DNA of 64,000 nt from Leuctra nigra (taxonomy: Eukaryota; Arthropoda; Insecta; Plecoptera; Leuctridae), in assembly GCA_934045905.1 (NCBI GenBank), contig OW203768.1, forward strand, positions 1,268,316 through 1,332,315. The letters run 5' to 3'. Positions 11,460 to 24,300 of the stretch are shown one piece after another (the stretch's first letter is position 1; the number at the start of each line of letters is the position of its first letter). The position numbers were made by a program, and so were the translations under genes. Under the pieces are notes generated by a model. It was not told the DNA's origin. It ran no database searches and was given only the letters and a program-made list of their open reading frames with translations.

Positions 11460-11695
11460 AATTATTGATAACATATTGATTTTCGACCAATCGGGAGATG
11501 TTTTAATTTTTGAACCAATCAGAGGGTAGCTCTCAAAAACTATACACGATTAAGTTAGAATGATAATAGTGTGTAGAAAAAATTGAGCTCAATCGGAAAA
11601 AATGTGACCTGTGGCTTCGGGCAAAACACACACACAAAAAAACAGAGAAAGTGTCCAAAAGTGCAGAATGGAGTCGCTCGCTACGCTCGCTCAAA
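11460..11695 (-). mobile_element. Truncated Helitron-like copy
   Basis: On the minus strand this has the GAGCGAGCGTAGCGAGCG start and the CACTTTCTCTGTTTT segment found at the 5' ends of 37883 and 38955, followed by shared ACCAATC-type sequence. The 3' terminus is absent. Confidence 0.5.
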
Positions 11696-12380
11696 AAGTG
11701 GATACTTCCGTAACTTGGACTCCTGATAAACAGAGCTATGTTTTCACGATTATCTCGGAATGTAAAAGTGCAATATTGCGTTTTGTCCTACGCTCCTCGT
11801 TCGCACAAAGGCTATTTCCTGGGAAAACTATGCGCTTTTCAAGTCATCGAAAGATCATTGCGATTTTCGTCATAAGAGGACGTTTGAGAATTTGAGATGT
11901 GAAACTTCTCCGCGATATTTATGTGAAGATTATATTTGTCTGATATTTAGTGTGGATCCCTAGCGATAGATGGCGTGAAGTCCTCTCTTCATTGACAAAT
12001 CAGACTGACAGATCCCTGAGATGATGAGATGAACAATAGCGTGGACAATAGCTTGGACAAAACCACAGCTACAGGTTACTTTACTTGGCTGGACTTGTTA
12101 ATTAAGCCTCCTACGGTGCCGTTGTTTATGTTCGTAATTCTTTTTATCAAGGGACTTGTATTTCTATACTCAGATCATTTTTAAATGTGGATTAAAGTTA
12201 ACATTCTCCATACCCGGCAGCACAAGCAGCTATAAAGTCATAAAACACCATAACATTTATATCATGAATAAAACAGTTTTATCTCAAAATAATAAAATCT
12301 CACGCAGTAAAATACCAACAGGAATCATTAAGTTTTATTGTGCGTCGCTAATGAGATGGACTGTCACTTGCTCTTGCCAA

Positions 12381-12552
12381 ATAGGGATGCTGGAGATATC
12401 CCGGCCCATTGGAAGTAGTGTTGCCATGGCAACTCTGTGTGACGCGTTGATGAGCGAGCACTGGCAATAGGGATGCTGGAGATATCCCGGCCCACTGGAA
12501 GTAGTGTTGCCATGGGAACTCTGTGTGACGCGTTGATGAGCGAGCACCGGCA
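12381..12552. repeat. Two tandem 86-bp units containing X-box motifs
   Basis: ATAGGGATGCTGGAGATATC begins at 12381 and again at 12467, a period of 86 bp. Each unit carries a near-palindromic X-box: GTTGCCATGGCAAC at 12420-12433, and a one-base variant at 12506-12519. Each ends with GACGCGTTGATGAGCGAGCA, a string also found (inverted) at the Helitron-like 3' ends. Confidence 0.8.
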
Positions 12553-12682
12553 TTGAGACGCGTTGGCGAGTGTCAGAGATCTTGGCAAGAGACACAACGA
12601 AATGCGACAAAGGAATGATAAAATATCTGAATTTCCTTCAAGAAATATGACAAATATTTACAACACGCATAGCCCTACAAAT

Positions 12683-12899
12683 GTACAATTGGCCAAACAA
12701 AAATTGAACGTTCAATAAATCTGATAGGCTGATACATGTAAGGTCGCACCATCAGAAGTCAGTCTAAGCGATCTCATTGTCTCACTCTAGTAGGTGACCT
12801 CACATTTTAATGATAATAACAAGCTTTGATTGGTTATGGGACATGACCAGCAGTCATTCAAATTTGGTCAACGTTCAATTTTTGTTTGGCCGAGTGTAC
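12683..12899 (+). mobile_element. 217-bp TA-flanked MITE, copy 1
   Basis: The ends GTACAATTGGCCAAAC and GTTTGGCCGAGTGTAC are inverted repeats continuing with AAAAATTGAACGTT. Copy 2 at 48442-48658 is in the opposite orientation and is the same length. With a TA target duplication the termini become CAC(T)YGGCCAAAC, as in Tc1/mariner-type MITEs (inference). Confidence 0.75.
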
Positions 12900-14090
12900 G
12901 TAAAATCTCGTATAACTTTTGAAATTAAAGACAGATTTGTTTAGAAATTTACAAAAATACCTAAAATTATGGTCCCGATGACCATGCAAAAGTTGAAGTT
13001 GATCGGTACGCTGCCAGTTTTATTTTTCAAAAAATCACAGGAACTTGTCCAAAATCTAGTATATGCACGAGACCACTATAAGATTACAATATTGTAATCT
13101 ATTTAGATTCGTGCAAAATTACAGGAACGGTTCGATCTGGACACTGGCTGTCAAAAAAGGAACACATTTGGGATTAGATCTACAGCATTATTCATATATT
13201 TTTTAATTGATTATTTTAATTTCTTAAGTATAAAATAAAAAAAATATTGCTTTATTCCATTTTCTAATTTTTTAAATAGGTTTAATACCCTATTTACTTG
13301 GATTGCTTTAAGTCGGAATACTTGATAGAATAGTTCAAGAATATGGAATATTAAATCTACCTCCTAAAGTTCCAATTATAATGAAAATGAGTCTTATCTA
13401 TATCTAATATATTACTAAAACTTCCTAATATCTTTGCTTATGGTGATGTTCTGACCACACAACAGCCGTCCACACGTATATTAGTCAGTCAACTTCCTAA
13501 GACAACTTGAGAGATAATTATAACAGGAATGATGCGGCAAAGTGATACTATTGCTAGAACGTGGGGACAACTCCCTTCAGGCACATTAGCATAATTCATG
13601 AAAACATCGCAGAATATTCTCAACTTTCAGGAGAAATATTGGTTTAACATGACGTGCTTTTTGTTGTAACATTGCGTTTGGCTGTTTCAGCATAACCGTT
13701 TTGTCAATGTCAATACCTAATGCATGAAAAAATCATGAAAATATCGGCCTATTCCTGAAGTGCACCAAAAAAAAATACATTTGGTTTATTATAAAAATGC
13801 ATTGCCATTCAAAACGGCTGACACACAGAGAATTACATGATTATATACAATATTATAGGTTTGGTAAAAGAAAATTCAATCAGGGAACGAATTTGACTGA
13901 CTGCTTGCTTGTCAGGTCCCCTAACAATCAATGCTTATTAATTCCAAAGAAATGAGAGCTCGCCATACTAGAAAGAGTCGAACTCGAATGGATCACGCAC
14001 TGAATTCTGATGGTGTAATATCTAATATTTTTCAGTCTATCAGATTATTTGAGAAATATAATAGAAATACATCATTATAAACTATTTACG
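12900..14090. other. Unannotated AT-rich DNA
   Basis: No gene or element supported. Confidence 0.4.
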
Positions 14091-14093
14091 GAC

Positions 14094-14315
14094 CATTCAC
14101 AATTAGTTTAATCATCAGTTTAGTTAAGCTCCACTTTGGGAAATGTGGTGTTTTATCGTTATATATTGCGGCATAGTTTTAAAAACTGCAGTCATGAGAT
14201 TAATATAAACTGAGTAAATAAGCCCCGGAATTAAACTGCAGTATAAAATGGTAATAAGTACACAAAGTTTTCTGAAGTGGAGTTTAAGCTAACTGTAGCT
14301 TAAACTAATGGTAGG
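14094..14315. mobile_element. MITE with imperfect termini (about 220 bp)
   Basis: The start reads TTAGTTTAATCATCAG...AAGCTCCACTT; the end reads AAGTGGAGTTTAAGCT...TAGCTTAAACTAATGG. These are inverted repeats of about 45 bp with mismatches. Confidence 0.5.
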
Positions 14316-14412
14316 CCCTTACGTATCCATAAGAATCTAACGAAAGAGTAATTTTCTCATTTATGACCCTTGTTATATTTATTATAATAAATATAAAAAA
14401 TATGTGACTTAA

Positions 14413-14730
14413 GCCTGAATTACACGGTTCACGTTTCCTTGAAGGGGTTGAATTATACCCTTGATTTCAAGGAAACTTGAAAGAGAATTTAGACGATTTA
14501 ATGTTTATTGTTGATTGAAGTTGCGGTGAAATTAACAATTGGTTGAAGTATTTCAAGACTTGAAGGAAAATAGGGCATGTTCTAATTAAAAAGGCTCAAG
14601 AGATGTCTTGAATTCAGGACTTCGGCACATGTTAAATGCTCCCAATGTTTTCATTTAGACAGTCCAAGTCTGGAATTCAACCCTCTTGAAAGGGTTGAAT
14701 TCAAGGAAACTTGAACCGTGTAATTCAGCC
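14413..14730. mobile_element. 318-bp MITE, termini GCCTGAATTACACGGTTC
   Basis: The left end GCCTGAATTACACGGTTC (14413-14430) is mirrored by GAACCGTGTAATTCAGCC (14713-14730), followed inward by TTTCCTTGAA on both sides. The flanks are TTAA on the left and TTTA on the right, so the target duplication is ambiguous. Confidence 0.7.
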
Positions 14731-15504
14731 TTTACAGTCCCAAGTCCTGTTAGGTTTCAACTCTACGTGAAATGCAATAAAATGATCGATGAACAAGACT
14801 TGCATCATAACCCACATGATGTTGTAAACCAACCCCCAGGCCGCAGCACTGTTCCCACTGCCAGGAGATTTCTCACGCCTCCTAACCAGATAATAAACAT
14901 AAACTCGGGATAAAAACCCCGCTCGTAATCGTCGAGGAGGCATTAATTACATTTGTCGCGGCATTGTCTTGTTCAGCCACCCATAAGAAGCATTCCGAGT
15001 GGCAGAATGAATCAGAGATGTTGTCTTTGGATCGCCCCCTCCCTTCATGTCTCCAGGACTATAATCAACCCATAGCAAGCAGACACATGTGGCAGGTAAA
15101 TCATCGCATATGGGACGCGGTTTCTGTCGAAGACTTCGTAAATGGGAGAACAAATTATTTTTATAAAATGTCAGTTTTAACATTTGAAGTTAAATAAATG
15201 ATTGATCCAACTAGATTATGTTTTAAAATATGTTGTTATATATTATGTTTTGTCATTCACAATAGTTCTGGGATGAAATTGGGGTCGTGAAAACCCTCTA
15301 GTGTAAAAAATGTTCAATTTTTTAATTCGAAATAGATCATATTTACTGTTAATATATCCTTCATTTTATTGATGATATAGCTGTCAGAACACAGTATACT
15401 ACACTTCTAAATCAGAGTTCTATTTGTATAATAAGTTTTTAGAGTTTTTGTCTCTGTCAATTTACGTCCCATTTACGAAGTCTTTGCCAGAAAAAATCTT
15501 GCCA

Positions 15505-15625
15505 CGTCGCAGATGGACGGTGGGAAGGAGGCGGTCGTGGCACATAAGTAAAGCATTGCCTCTCGACTGAAACCAGTCATGAAGAGGGGTCGCGGGAATC
15601 GAACCCGAGACCTCGCTCAGGTCCC
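15505..15625 (-). mobile_element. SINE copy 3 (minus strand)
   Basis: The reverse-strand B box is GGGAATCGAACCC on the plus strand (15594-15606). The body has ATGGACGGTGGGAAGGAGG and CATTGCCTCTCGACTGA. The TCATCATC-rich tail is missing. Confidence 0.65.
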
Positions 15626-15639
15626 GAGGTAGGTCCCTT

Positions 15640-15800
15640 TCAGTTTGTTGAGTTTGTTGACCGTCTCAACTAACTTCCATCAATTAGTCAATACTCTGCT
15701 AAATCCAGTGGTTAAGTTTAAACGATCATTCAAGGAAATGTATTGGTAATTCCAAGACAAAGTTAACATCAACTCAATAAAATTGAGCAGAGTATTGAAA
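15640..15800. mobile_element. Possible MITE remnant with GGCCC terminus
   Basis: TCAATACTCTGCT (15689-15701) and AGCAGAGTATTGA (15788-15800) are inverted repeats, followed by AACTGGCCCTTA as at the end of the 17476-17658 MITE. The left terminus is not recognisable. Confidence 0.35.
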
Positions 15801-16310
15801 ACTGGCCCTTAGAAACAATTAGCTTCTGCAGTATTATATTTGTATCAAGGAATATTACTTTTGCTTTAAAACACTTTCAGGATGATATGAAATCATGTAT
15901 TTTGATGATTGACCCCTCCCTCCCACCACCCCCATATAAAACCTGGTAACGAATAATAAAAAAAATCTAATTTTACATGATTTTTTCCACTTCATCTACA
16001 TAAAATTGCACAAACCGTTTCTTTGATTCAACTCAATTACTTCTTCGCCCAGTGTAACGCGTCCTGCTGAAATACCGTTCACCGTCCAATCACAATGCAT
16101 TAGTCAGCTATTCAAGCAATCCCATTGGACATTATGAAGCTCGTAGGAAGTAAGACGTTTAATAACAGAGCGCCGTCCGACATAAATCGCTCAAGCTCGA
16201 CTCCTATGCAATTAGACGGCATTCAAACAAATGCATCGGGTTCGAGACCCACTCCTGCAGAGACATTCCGTCCGACCATTATCATTCCCGTCCAAGAAGA
16301 AGAGGTTTAA

Positions 16311-16841
16311 GGTGACACAAGCGCTCGGCCGTTTAAGAAAATTGAGGGATAAACATTGTTTCATAAGTGGGTGTAACTTTGATAGGATGTTCACATGATC
16401 AGTCTGATTGTATATTAGTAGCACTTTTTCATTATTGCTTCGTGCCTTGTTAATTAGGCGCCGGTTATTCAACAAAACCGCACAAAACTATGAAATTTCC
16501 GATACGATTGGAGACCAAACCCGTTAACCAATTGATCTCAAATTTTAATCATGATTAGATAAAATACAAAATTAGGGTTATATCTTGGCACATTTTTCAA
16601 ATTAAATTACATACGGCACCTAGTGAGACAAGAAAATAGACAATTTTTCACCAAAAATCAACTAATTATTACTAATTAACAAAGCAAAAAATGAAAAATG
16701 TACAAAGTGATAACCCTAAGTTTGTCTTTTATCTAATCATGATTAAAATATCTTGAATCATTTCGTCAACGCATTATGTATCCAATCGTATTCAAAAAAG
16801 TGTCTGCAACAAGCGGCAAAATCACTTGCGCTTGCAGCACC
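16311..16841 (-). mobile_element. TTAA palindromic MITE, copy 3 (531 bp)
   Basis: Flanked by TTAA (16307-16310 and 16842-16845). It is inverted relative to 5304-5832 and of nearly the same length. The ends are GGTGACACAAGCGCTCGG and CTTGCGCTTGCAGCACC. Confidence 0.75.
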
Positions 16842-16845
16842 TTAA

Positions 16846-17470
16846 TACTTGGCACATTTCGTCCGAGAAACAAGTTCCTCGCCGACGAAATAAATGCAAA
16901 TGATCCTGACGGGGTTATTTTTTAGGGCAGCTGCGAAGTGCTGAGACGTTTATATGGTTTTGTTAATTATCCTAATTTGAAGAAAGTCGCTGACAATGTG
17001 GCAATTTCATGAAGCGGTGATGTTGAGATAATTAAATGTTGTGGAGTGAAGAATGAAGTCGGACAAAAGTACAGGTGTTGACGACTAGTTGACAAGCGCA
17101 TGGGTAATAGGTACAAGTGCATGGCAAGGGGCCTCTTGATATGCCTTGGAATACCAAATGCCGACAAAATAAAGAAAATAGATATCCGTATAAATTTGTG
17201 GTGCGCGACAAAAGTCACAATTGAAGGCGTCCAGGGATGCACGGAATCAATGAAAACATTATGAAATTGCTGATTACATGCCCAAAGAGACTACTTTGAA
17301 TCTAGGACTTAGATATATTCCCTTTTTATGGCCAAAGTCCCAGAAATTTTTGTTTGCAAATAATTATGTTTTCTTTGGTTAAGGTTCTCTTTTCTTTGGT
17401 TTGGATGTCAGATTTTACTTATCAAAGAGGTTCATCATTGACTTTTTTTTAATAAAATGAATGATTTCTC
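16846..17470. other. Unannotated DNA
   Basis: No element recognised. The minus-strand ORF 16967-17242 (91 codons) resembles no known protein. Confidence 0.4.
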
Positions 17471-17475
17471 TCTTA

Positions 17476-17658
17476 GGGCCGGTCTTTGTATCTCTTGCTA
17501 AAGTAAGTTACCGGATAAAGTTCTTGATAGCGTTGGCAAACGTCTTTCAACTTCTTGATAGTGTTAGAAAAAGGATGAAATTAATGTAAAATTAGGTGCT
17601 TGCTAACTTGATTCGTTAGCTAGCTTGAAGAACTTTAGCAAGGTACAAAAACTGGCCC
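17476..17658. mobile_element. 183-bp PIF/Harbinger-like (Tourist-type) MITE
   Basis: It is flanked by TTA on both sides (17473-17475, 17659-17661). The ends GGGCCGGTCTTTGTA and GTACAAAAACTGGCCC are inverted repeats, extended by TTGCTAAAGT/ACTTTAGCAA. A 3-bp TWA duplication plus GGGCC termini fits the PIF/Harbinger group from established knowledge. There is no coding capacity. Confidence 0.75.
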
Positions 17659-17914
17659 TTAAAGATTTTTCCACAGCCCCAGTTAACCATTATCGATCAA
17701 CAAAATACAAAATAATAATATTGACAGGCATTCTGAAGTCTGTCAACAATAGTTGCATGACAGTTGCATAACTGATAGTCATGAAAAACATGAAATGTAT
17801 TACAAACAAACTGATTCACCCGAGAATCCAGATTAGATTAGTTTGGTTTAATGGCGCGTCAACGACGAGGTTATATTGCGCACATTAATTGTTATATTTA
17901 ACTTTGTTGATCAT

Positions 17915-18290
17915 AATTGGAGGGCAAAGGGAGGGGGTCGACCTAACGGGCCCGATCCGAGGGAGTCCAGCACTGGTGGGAAGGCCAGGCCGGAATGGGG
18001 ACGGATCGGTGGGTGTGAGGATTCGGGCCGGCTGAACCCGATTTCAGGGGGATCACCATCTCGAGGGGGGAGGCCGGCCCGAGGGGACCGCAAATTCAAG
18101 GGAGGGCATGGTTAGGCCGACCCTGGCTGCTCTTGGTCTGGGTCTCACCACTTATCTGTCCGGCATGGGTAACCCTTACACATGAGCATATGCTCGCCGG
18201 CGTAGCTGCAATGGATCATTGGCCAACACAAACCCCACCACCGCGATAAGGTGACAGCAGTCGGGGGGCCGAGAATCCATGTACAGACTA
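17915..18290. other. GC-rich island next to the satellite
   Basis: Base composition shifts abruptly to GC-rich (GGGAGGGGG, GGCCGGCCCGAGGGG). A 79-codon plus ORF and a 62-codon minus ORF overlap here and are low-complexity. It contains a 12-bp palindrome GAGCATATGCTC and ACCACCGCGATAAGGTG. The style resembles untranslated parts of some retrotransposons, but I cannot name one. Confidence 0.35.
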
Positions 18291-18348
18291 TGAGATTATA
18301 GGAATCTCGCACGTTTGTGTGTTATGTGATTTCCATAACACAGCGGAG

Positions 18349-21300
18349 AGTGTCGCATGAAAAGTGACACGTAACATCGCGAGAGAATGTCGCATGAAAA
18401 GTGACACGGAACATCGCGAGAGAATGTCGCATGAAAAGTGACACGGAACATCGCGAGAGAATGTCGCATGAAAAGTGACACGTCTAACATCGCGAGAGAA
18501 TGTCGCATGAAAAGTGACACGTCTAACATCGCGAGAGAATGTCGCATGAAGAGTGACACGTCTAACATCGCGAGAGAATGTCGCATGAAGAGTGACACGT
18601 CTAACATCGCGAGAGAATGTCGCATGAAAAGTGACACGTCTAACATCGCGAGAGAATGTCGCATGAAAAGTGACACGTCTAACATCGCGAGAGAATGTCG
18701 CATGAAAAGTGGCACGTAACATCGCGAGAGAATGTCGCATGAAAAGTGGCACGTAACATCGCGAGAGAATGTCGCATGAAAAGTGACACGTAACATCGCG
18801 AGAGAATGTCGCATGAAAAGTGACACGGAACATCGCGAGAGAATGTCGCATGAAAAGTGACACGGAACATCGCGAGAGAATGTCGCATGAAAAGTGACAC
18901 GTCTAACATCGCGAGAGAATGTCGCATGAAAAGTGACACGTCTAACATCGCGAGAGAATGTCGCATGAAGAGTGACACGTCTAACATCGCGAGAGAATGT
19001 CGCATGAAGAGTGACACGTCTAACATCGCGAGAGAATGTCGCATGAAAAGTGACACGTCTAACATCGCGAGAGAATGTCGCATGAAAAGTGACACGTCTA
19101 ACATCGCGAGAGAATGTCGCATGAAAAGTGGCACGTAACATCGCGAGAGAATGTCGCATGAAAAGTGGCACGTAACATCGCGAGAGAATGTCGCATGAAA
19201 AGTGACACGTAACATCGCGAGAGAATGTCGCATGAAGAGTGACACGTCTAACATCGCGAGAGAATGTCGCATGAAAAGTGGCACGTAACATCGCGAGAGA
19301 ATGTCGCATGAAAAGTGACACGGAACATCGCGAGAGAATGTCGCATGAAGAGTGACACGTCTAACATCGCGAGAGAATGTCGCATGAAGAGTGACACGTC
19401 TAACATCGCGAGAGAATGTCGCATGAAGAGTGACACGGAACATCGCGAGAGAATGTCGCATGAAGAGTGACACGTAACATCGCGAGAGAATGTCGCATGA
19501 AAAGTGACACGTCTAACATCGCGAGAGAATGTCGCATGAAAAGTGACACGTAACATCGCGAGAGAATGTCGCATGAAGAGTGACACGTCTAACATCGCGA
19601 GAGAATGTCGCATGAAGAGTGACACGTCTAACATCGCGAGAGAATGTCGCATGAAAAGTGACACGTCTAACATCGCGAGAGAATGTCGCATGAAAAGTGA
19701 CACGGAACATCGCGAGAGAATGTCGCATGAAGAGTGACACGTAACATCGCGAGAGAATGTCGCATGAAAAGTGACACGTAACATCGCGAGAGAATGTCGC
19801 ATGAAGAGTGACACGTCTAACATCGCGAGAGAATGTCGCATGAAAAGTGGCACGTAACATCGCGAGAGAATGTCGCATGAAAAGTGACACGTAACATCGC
19901 GAGAGAATGTCGCATGAAGAGTGACACGTCTAACATCGCGAGAGAATGTCGCATGAAGAGTGACACGTAACATCGCGAGAGAATGTCGCATGAAGAGTGA
20001 CACGTAACATCGCGAGAGAATGTCGCATGAAGAGTGACACGTAACATCGCGAGAGAGTGTCGCATGAAAAGTGACACGTCTAACATCGCGAGAGAATGTC
20101 GCATGAAGAGTGACACGTCTAACATCGCGAGAGAATGTCGCATGAAGAGTGACACGTAACATCGCGAGAGAATGTCGCATGAAGAGTGACACGTCTAACA
20201 TCGCGAGAGAATGTCGCATGAAAAGTGACACGTCTAACATCGCGAGAGAATGTCGCATGAAGAGTGACACGTAACATCGCGAGAGAATGTCGCATGAAAA
20301 GTGACACGTCTAACATCGCGAGAGAATGTCGCATGAAGAGTGACACGTCTAACATCGCGAGAGAATGTCGCATGAAGAGTGACACGTAACATCGCGAGAG
20401 AATGTCGCGTGAAAAGTGACACGTCTAACATCGCGAGAGAATGTCGCATGAAGAGTGACACGTCTAACATCGCGAGAGAATGTCGCATGAAGAGTGACAC
20501 GTAACATCGCGAGAGAATGTCGCATGAAAAGTGACACGTCTAACATCGCGAGAGAATGTCGCATGAAAAGTGACACGTCTAACATCGCGAGAGAATGTCG
20601 CATGAAGAGTGACACGTAACATCGCGAGAGAATGTCGCATGAAGAGTGACACGTCTAACATCGCGAGAGAATGTCGCATGAAGAGTGACACGTAACATCG
20701 CGAGAGAATGTCGCATGAAAAGTGACACGTCTAACATCGCGAGAGAATGTCGCATGAAGAGTGACACGTCTAACATCGCGAGAGAATGTCGCATGAAGAG
20801 TGACACGTAACATCGCGAGAGAATGTCGCATGAAGAGTGACACGTCTAACATCGCGAGATAATGTCGCATGAAAAGTGACACGTCTAACATCGCGAGAGA
20901 ATGTCGCATGAAAAGTGACACGTCTAACATCGCGAGAGAATGTCGCATGAAGAGTGACACGTCTAACATCGCGAGAGAATGTCGCATGAAAAGTGGCACG
21001 TAACATCGCGAGAGAATGTCGCATGAAAAGTGACACGTAACATCGCGAGAGAATGTCGCATGAAGAGTGACACGTCTAACATCGCGAGAGAATGTCGCAT
21101 GAAAAGTGGCACGTAACATCGCGAGAGAATGTCGCATGAAAAGTGACACGGAACATCGCGAGAGAATGTCGCATGAAGAGTGACACGTCTAACATCGCGA
21201 GAGAATGTCGCATGAAGAGTGACACGTCTAACATCGCGAGAGAATGTCGCATGAAGAGTGACACGGAACATCGCGAGAGAATGTCGCATGAAGAGTGACA

Positions 21301-24300
21301 CGTAACATCGCGAGAGAATGTCGCATGAAAAGTGACACGTCTAACATCGCGAGAGAATGTCGCATGAAAAGTGACACGTAACATCGCGAGAGAATGTCGC
21401 ATGAAGAGTGACACGTCTAACATCGCGAGAGAATGTCGCATGAAGAGTGACACGTCTAACATCGCGAGAGAATGTCGCATGAAAAGTGACACGTCTAACA
21501 TCGCGAGAGAATGTCGCATGAAAAGTGACACGGAACATCGCGAGAGAATGTCGCATGAAGAGTGACACGTAACATCGCGAGAGAATGTCGCATGAAGAGT
21601 GACACGTAACATCGCGAGAGAATGTCGCATGAAGAGTGACACGTAACATCGCGAGAGAATGTCGCATGAAGAGTGACACGTAACATCGCGAGAGAATGTC
21701 GCATGAAAAGTGACACGTAACATCGCGAGAGAATGTCGCATGAAGAGTGACACGTAACATCGCGAGAGAATGTCGCATGAAGAGTGACACGTCTAACATC
21801 GCGAGAGAATGTCGCATGAAGAGTGACACGTAACATCGCGAGAGAATGTCGCATGAAGAGTGACACGTAACATCGCGAGAGAATGTCGCATGAAGAGTGA
21901 CACGTAACATCGCGAGAGAATGTCGCATGAAGAGTGACACGTCTAACATCGCGAGAGAATGTCGCATGAAGAGTGACACGTAACATCGCGAGAGAATGTC
22001 GCATGAAGAGTGACACGTAACATCGCGAGAGAATGTCGCATGAAGAGTGACACGTAACATCGCGAGAGAATGTCGCATGAAAAGTGACACGTAACATCGC
22101 GAGAGAATGTCGCATGAAGAGTGACACGTAACATCGCGAGAGAATGTCGCATGAAAAGTGACACGTAACATCGCGAGAGAGTGTCGCATGAAGAGTGACA
22201 CGTAACATCGCGAGAGAATGTCGCATGAAGAGTGACACGTAACATCGCGAGAGAATGTCGCATGAAGAGTGACACGTAACATCGCGAGAGAATGTCGCAT
22301 GAAGAGTGACACGTAACATCGCGAGAGAATGTCGCATGAAGAGTGACACGTCTAACATCGCGAGAGAATGTCGCATGAAGAGTGACACGTAACATCGCGA
22401 GAGAATGTCGCATGAAAAGTGACACGTCTAACATCGCGAGAGAATGTCGCATGAAGAGTGACACGTCTAACATCGCGAGAGAATGTCGCATGAAGAGTGA
22501 CACGTAACATCGCGAGAGAATGTCGCATGAAAAGTGACACGTCTAACATCGCGAGAGAATGTCGCATGAAGAGTGACACGTCTAACATCGCGAGAGAATG
22601 TCGCATGAAGAGTGACACGTAACATCGCGAGAGAATGTCGCATGAAAAGTGACACGTCTAACATCGCGAGAGAATGTCGCATGAAAAGTGACACGTCTAA
22701 CATCGCGAGAGAATGTCGCATGAAGAGTGACACGTAACATCGCGAGAGAATGTCGCATGAAGAGTGACACGTCTAACATCGCGAGAGAATGTCGCATGAA
22801 GAGTGACACGGAACATCGCGAGAGAATGTCGCATGAAAAGTGACACGGAACATCGCGAGAGAATGTCGCATGAAGAGTGACACGTAACATCGCGAGAGAA
22901 TGTCGCATGAAGAGTGACACGTAACATCGCGAGAGAATGTCGCATGAAGAGTGACACGTAACATCGCGAGAGAATGTCGCATGAAGAGTGACACGTCTAA
23001 CATCGCGAGAGAATGTCGCATGAAGAGTGACACGTATAACATCGCGAGAGAATGTCGCATGAAAAGTGACACGTCTAACATCGCGAGAGAATGTCGCATG
23101 AAGAGTGACACGTAACATCGCGAGAGAATGTCGCATGATAAGTGACACGTCTAACATCGCGAGAGAATGTCGCATGAAGAGTGACACGTCTAACATCGCG
23201 AGAGAATGTCGCATGAAGAGTGACACGTAACATCGCGAGAGAATGTCGCATGAAGAGTGACACGTCTAACATCGCGAGATAATGTCGCATGAAAAGTGAC
23301 ACGTCTAACATCGCGAGAGAATGTCGCATGAAAAGTGACACGTCTAACATCGCGAGAGAATGTCGCATGAAGAGTGACACGTCTAACATCGCGAGAGAAT
23401 GTCGCATGAAAAGTGGCACGTAACATCGCGAGAGAATGTCGCATGAAAAGTGACACGTAACATCGCGAGAGAATGTCGCATGAAGAGTGACACGTCTAAC
23501 ATCGCGAGAGAATGTCGCATGAAAAGTGGCACGTAACATCGCGAGAGAATGTCGCATGAAAAGTGACACGGAACATCGCGAGAGAATGTCGCATGAAGAG
23601 TGACATGTCTAACATCGCGAGAGAATGTCGCATGAAGAGTGACACGTCTAACATCGCGAGAGAATGTCGCATGAAGAGTGACACGGAACATCGCGAGAGA
23701 ATGTCGCATGAAGAGTGACACGTAACATCGCGAGAGAATGTCGCATGAAAAGTGACACGTCTAACATCGCGAGAGAATGTCGCATGAAAAGTGACACGTA
23801 ACATCGCGAGAGAATGTCGCATGAAGAGTGACACGTCTAACATCGCGAGAGAATGTCGCATGAAGAGTGACACGTCTAACATCGCGAGAGAATGTCGCAT
23901 GAAAAGTGACACGTCTAACATCGCGAGAGAATGTCGCATGAAAAGTGACACGGAACATCGCGAGAGAATGTCGCATGAAGAGTGACACGTAACATCGCGA
24001 GAGAATGTCGCATGAAAAGTGACACGTAACATCGCGAGAGAATGTCGCATGAAGAGTGACACGTCTAACATCGCGAGAGAATGTCGCATGAAAAGTGGCA
24101 CGTAACATCGCGAGAGAATGTCGCATGAAAAGTGACACGTAACATCGCGAGAGAATGTCGCATGAAGAGTGACACGTCTAACATCGCGAGAGAATGTCGC
24201 ATGAAGAGTGACACGTAACATCGCGAGAGAATGTCGCATGAAGAGTGACACGTAACATCGCGAGAGAATGTCGCATGAAGAGTGACACGTAACATCGCGA

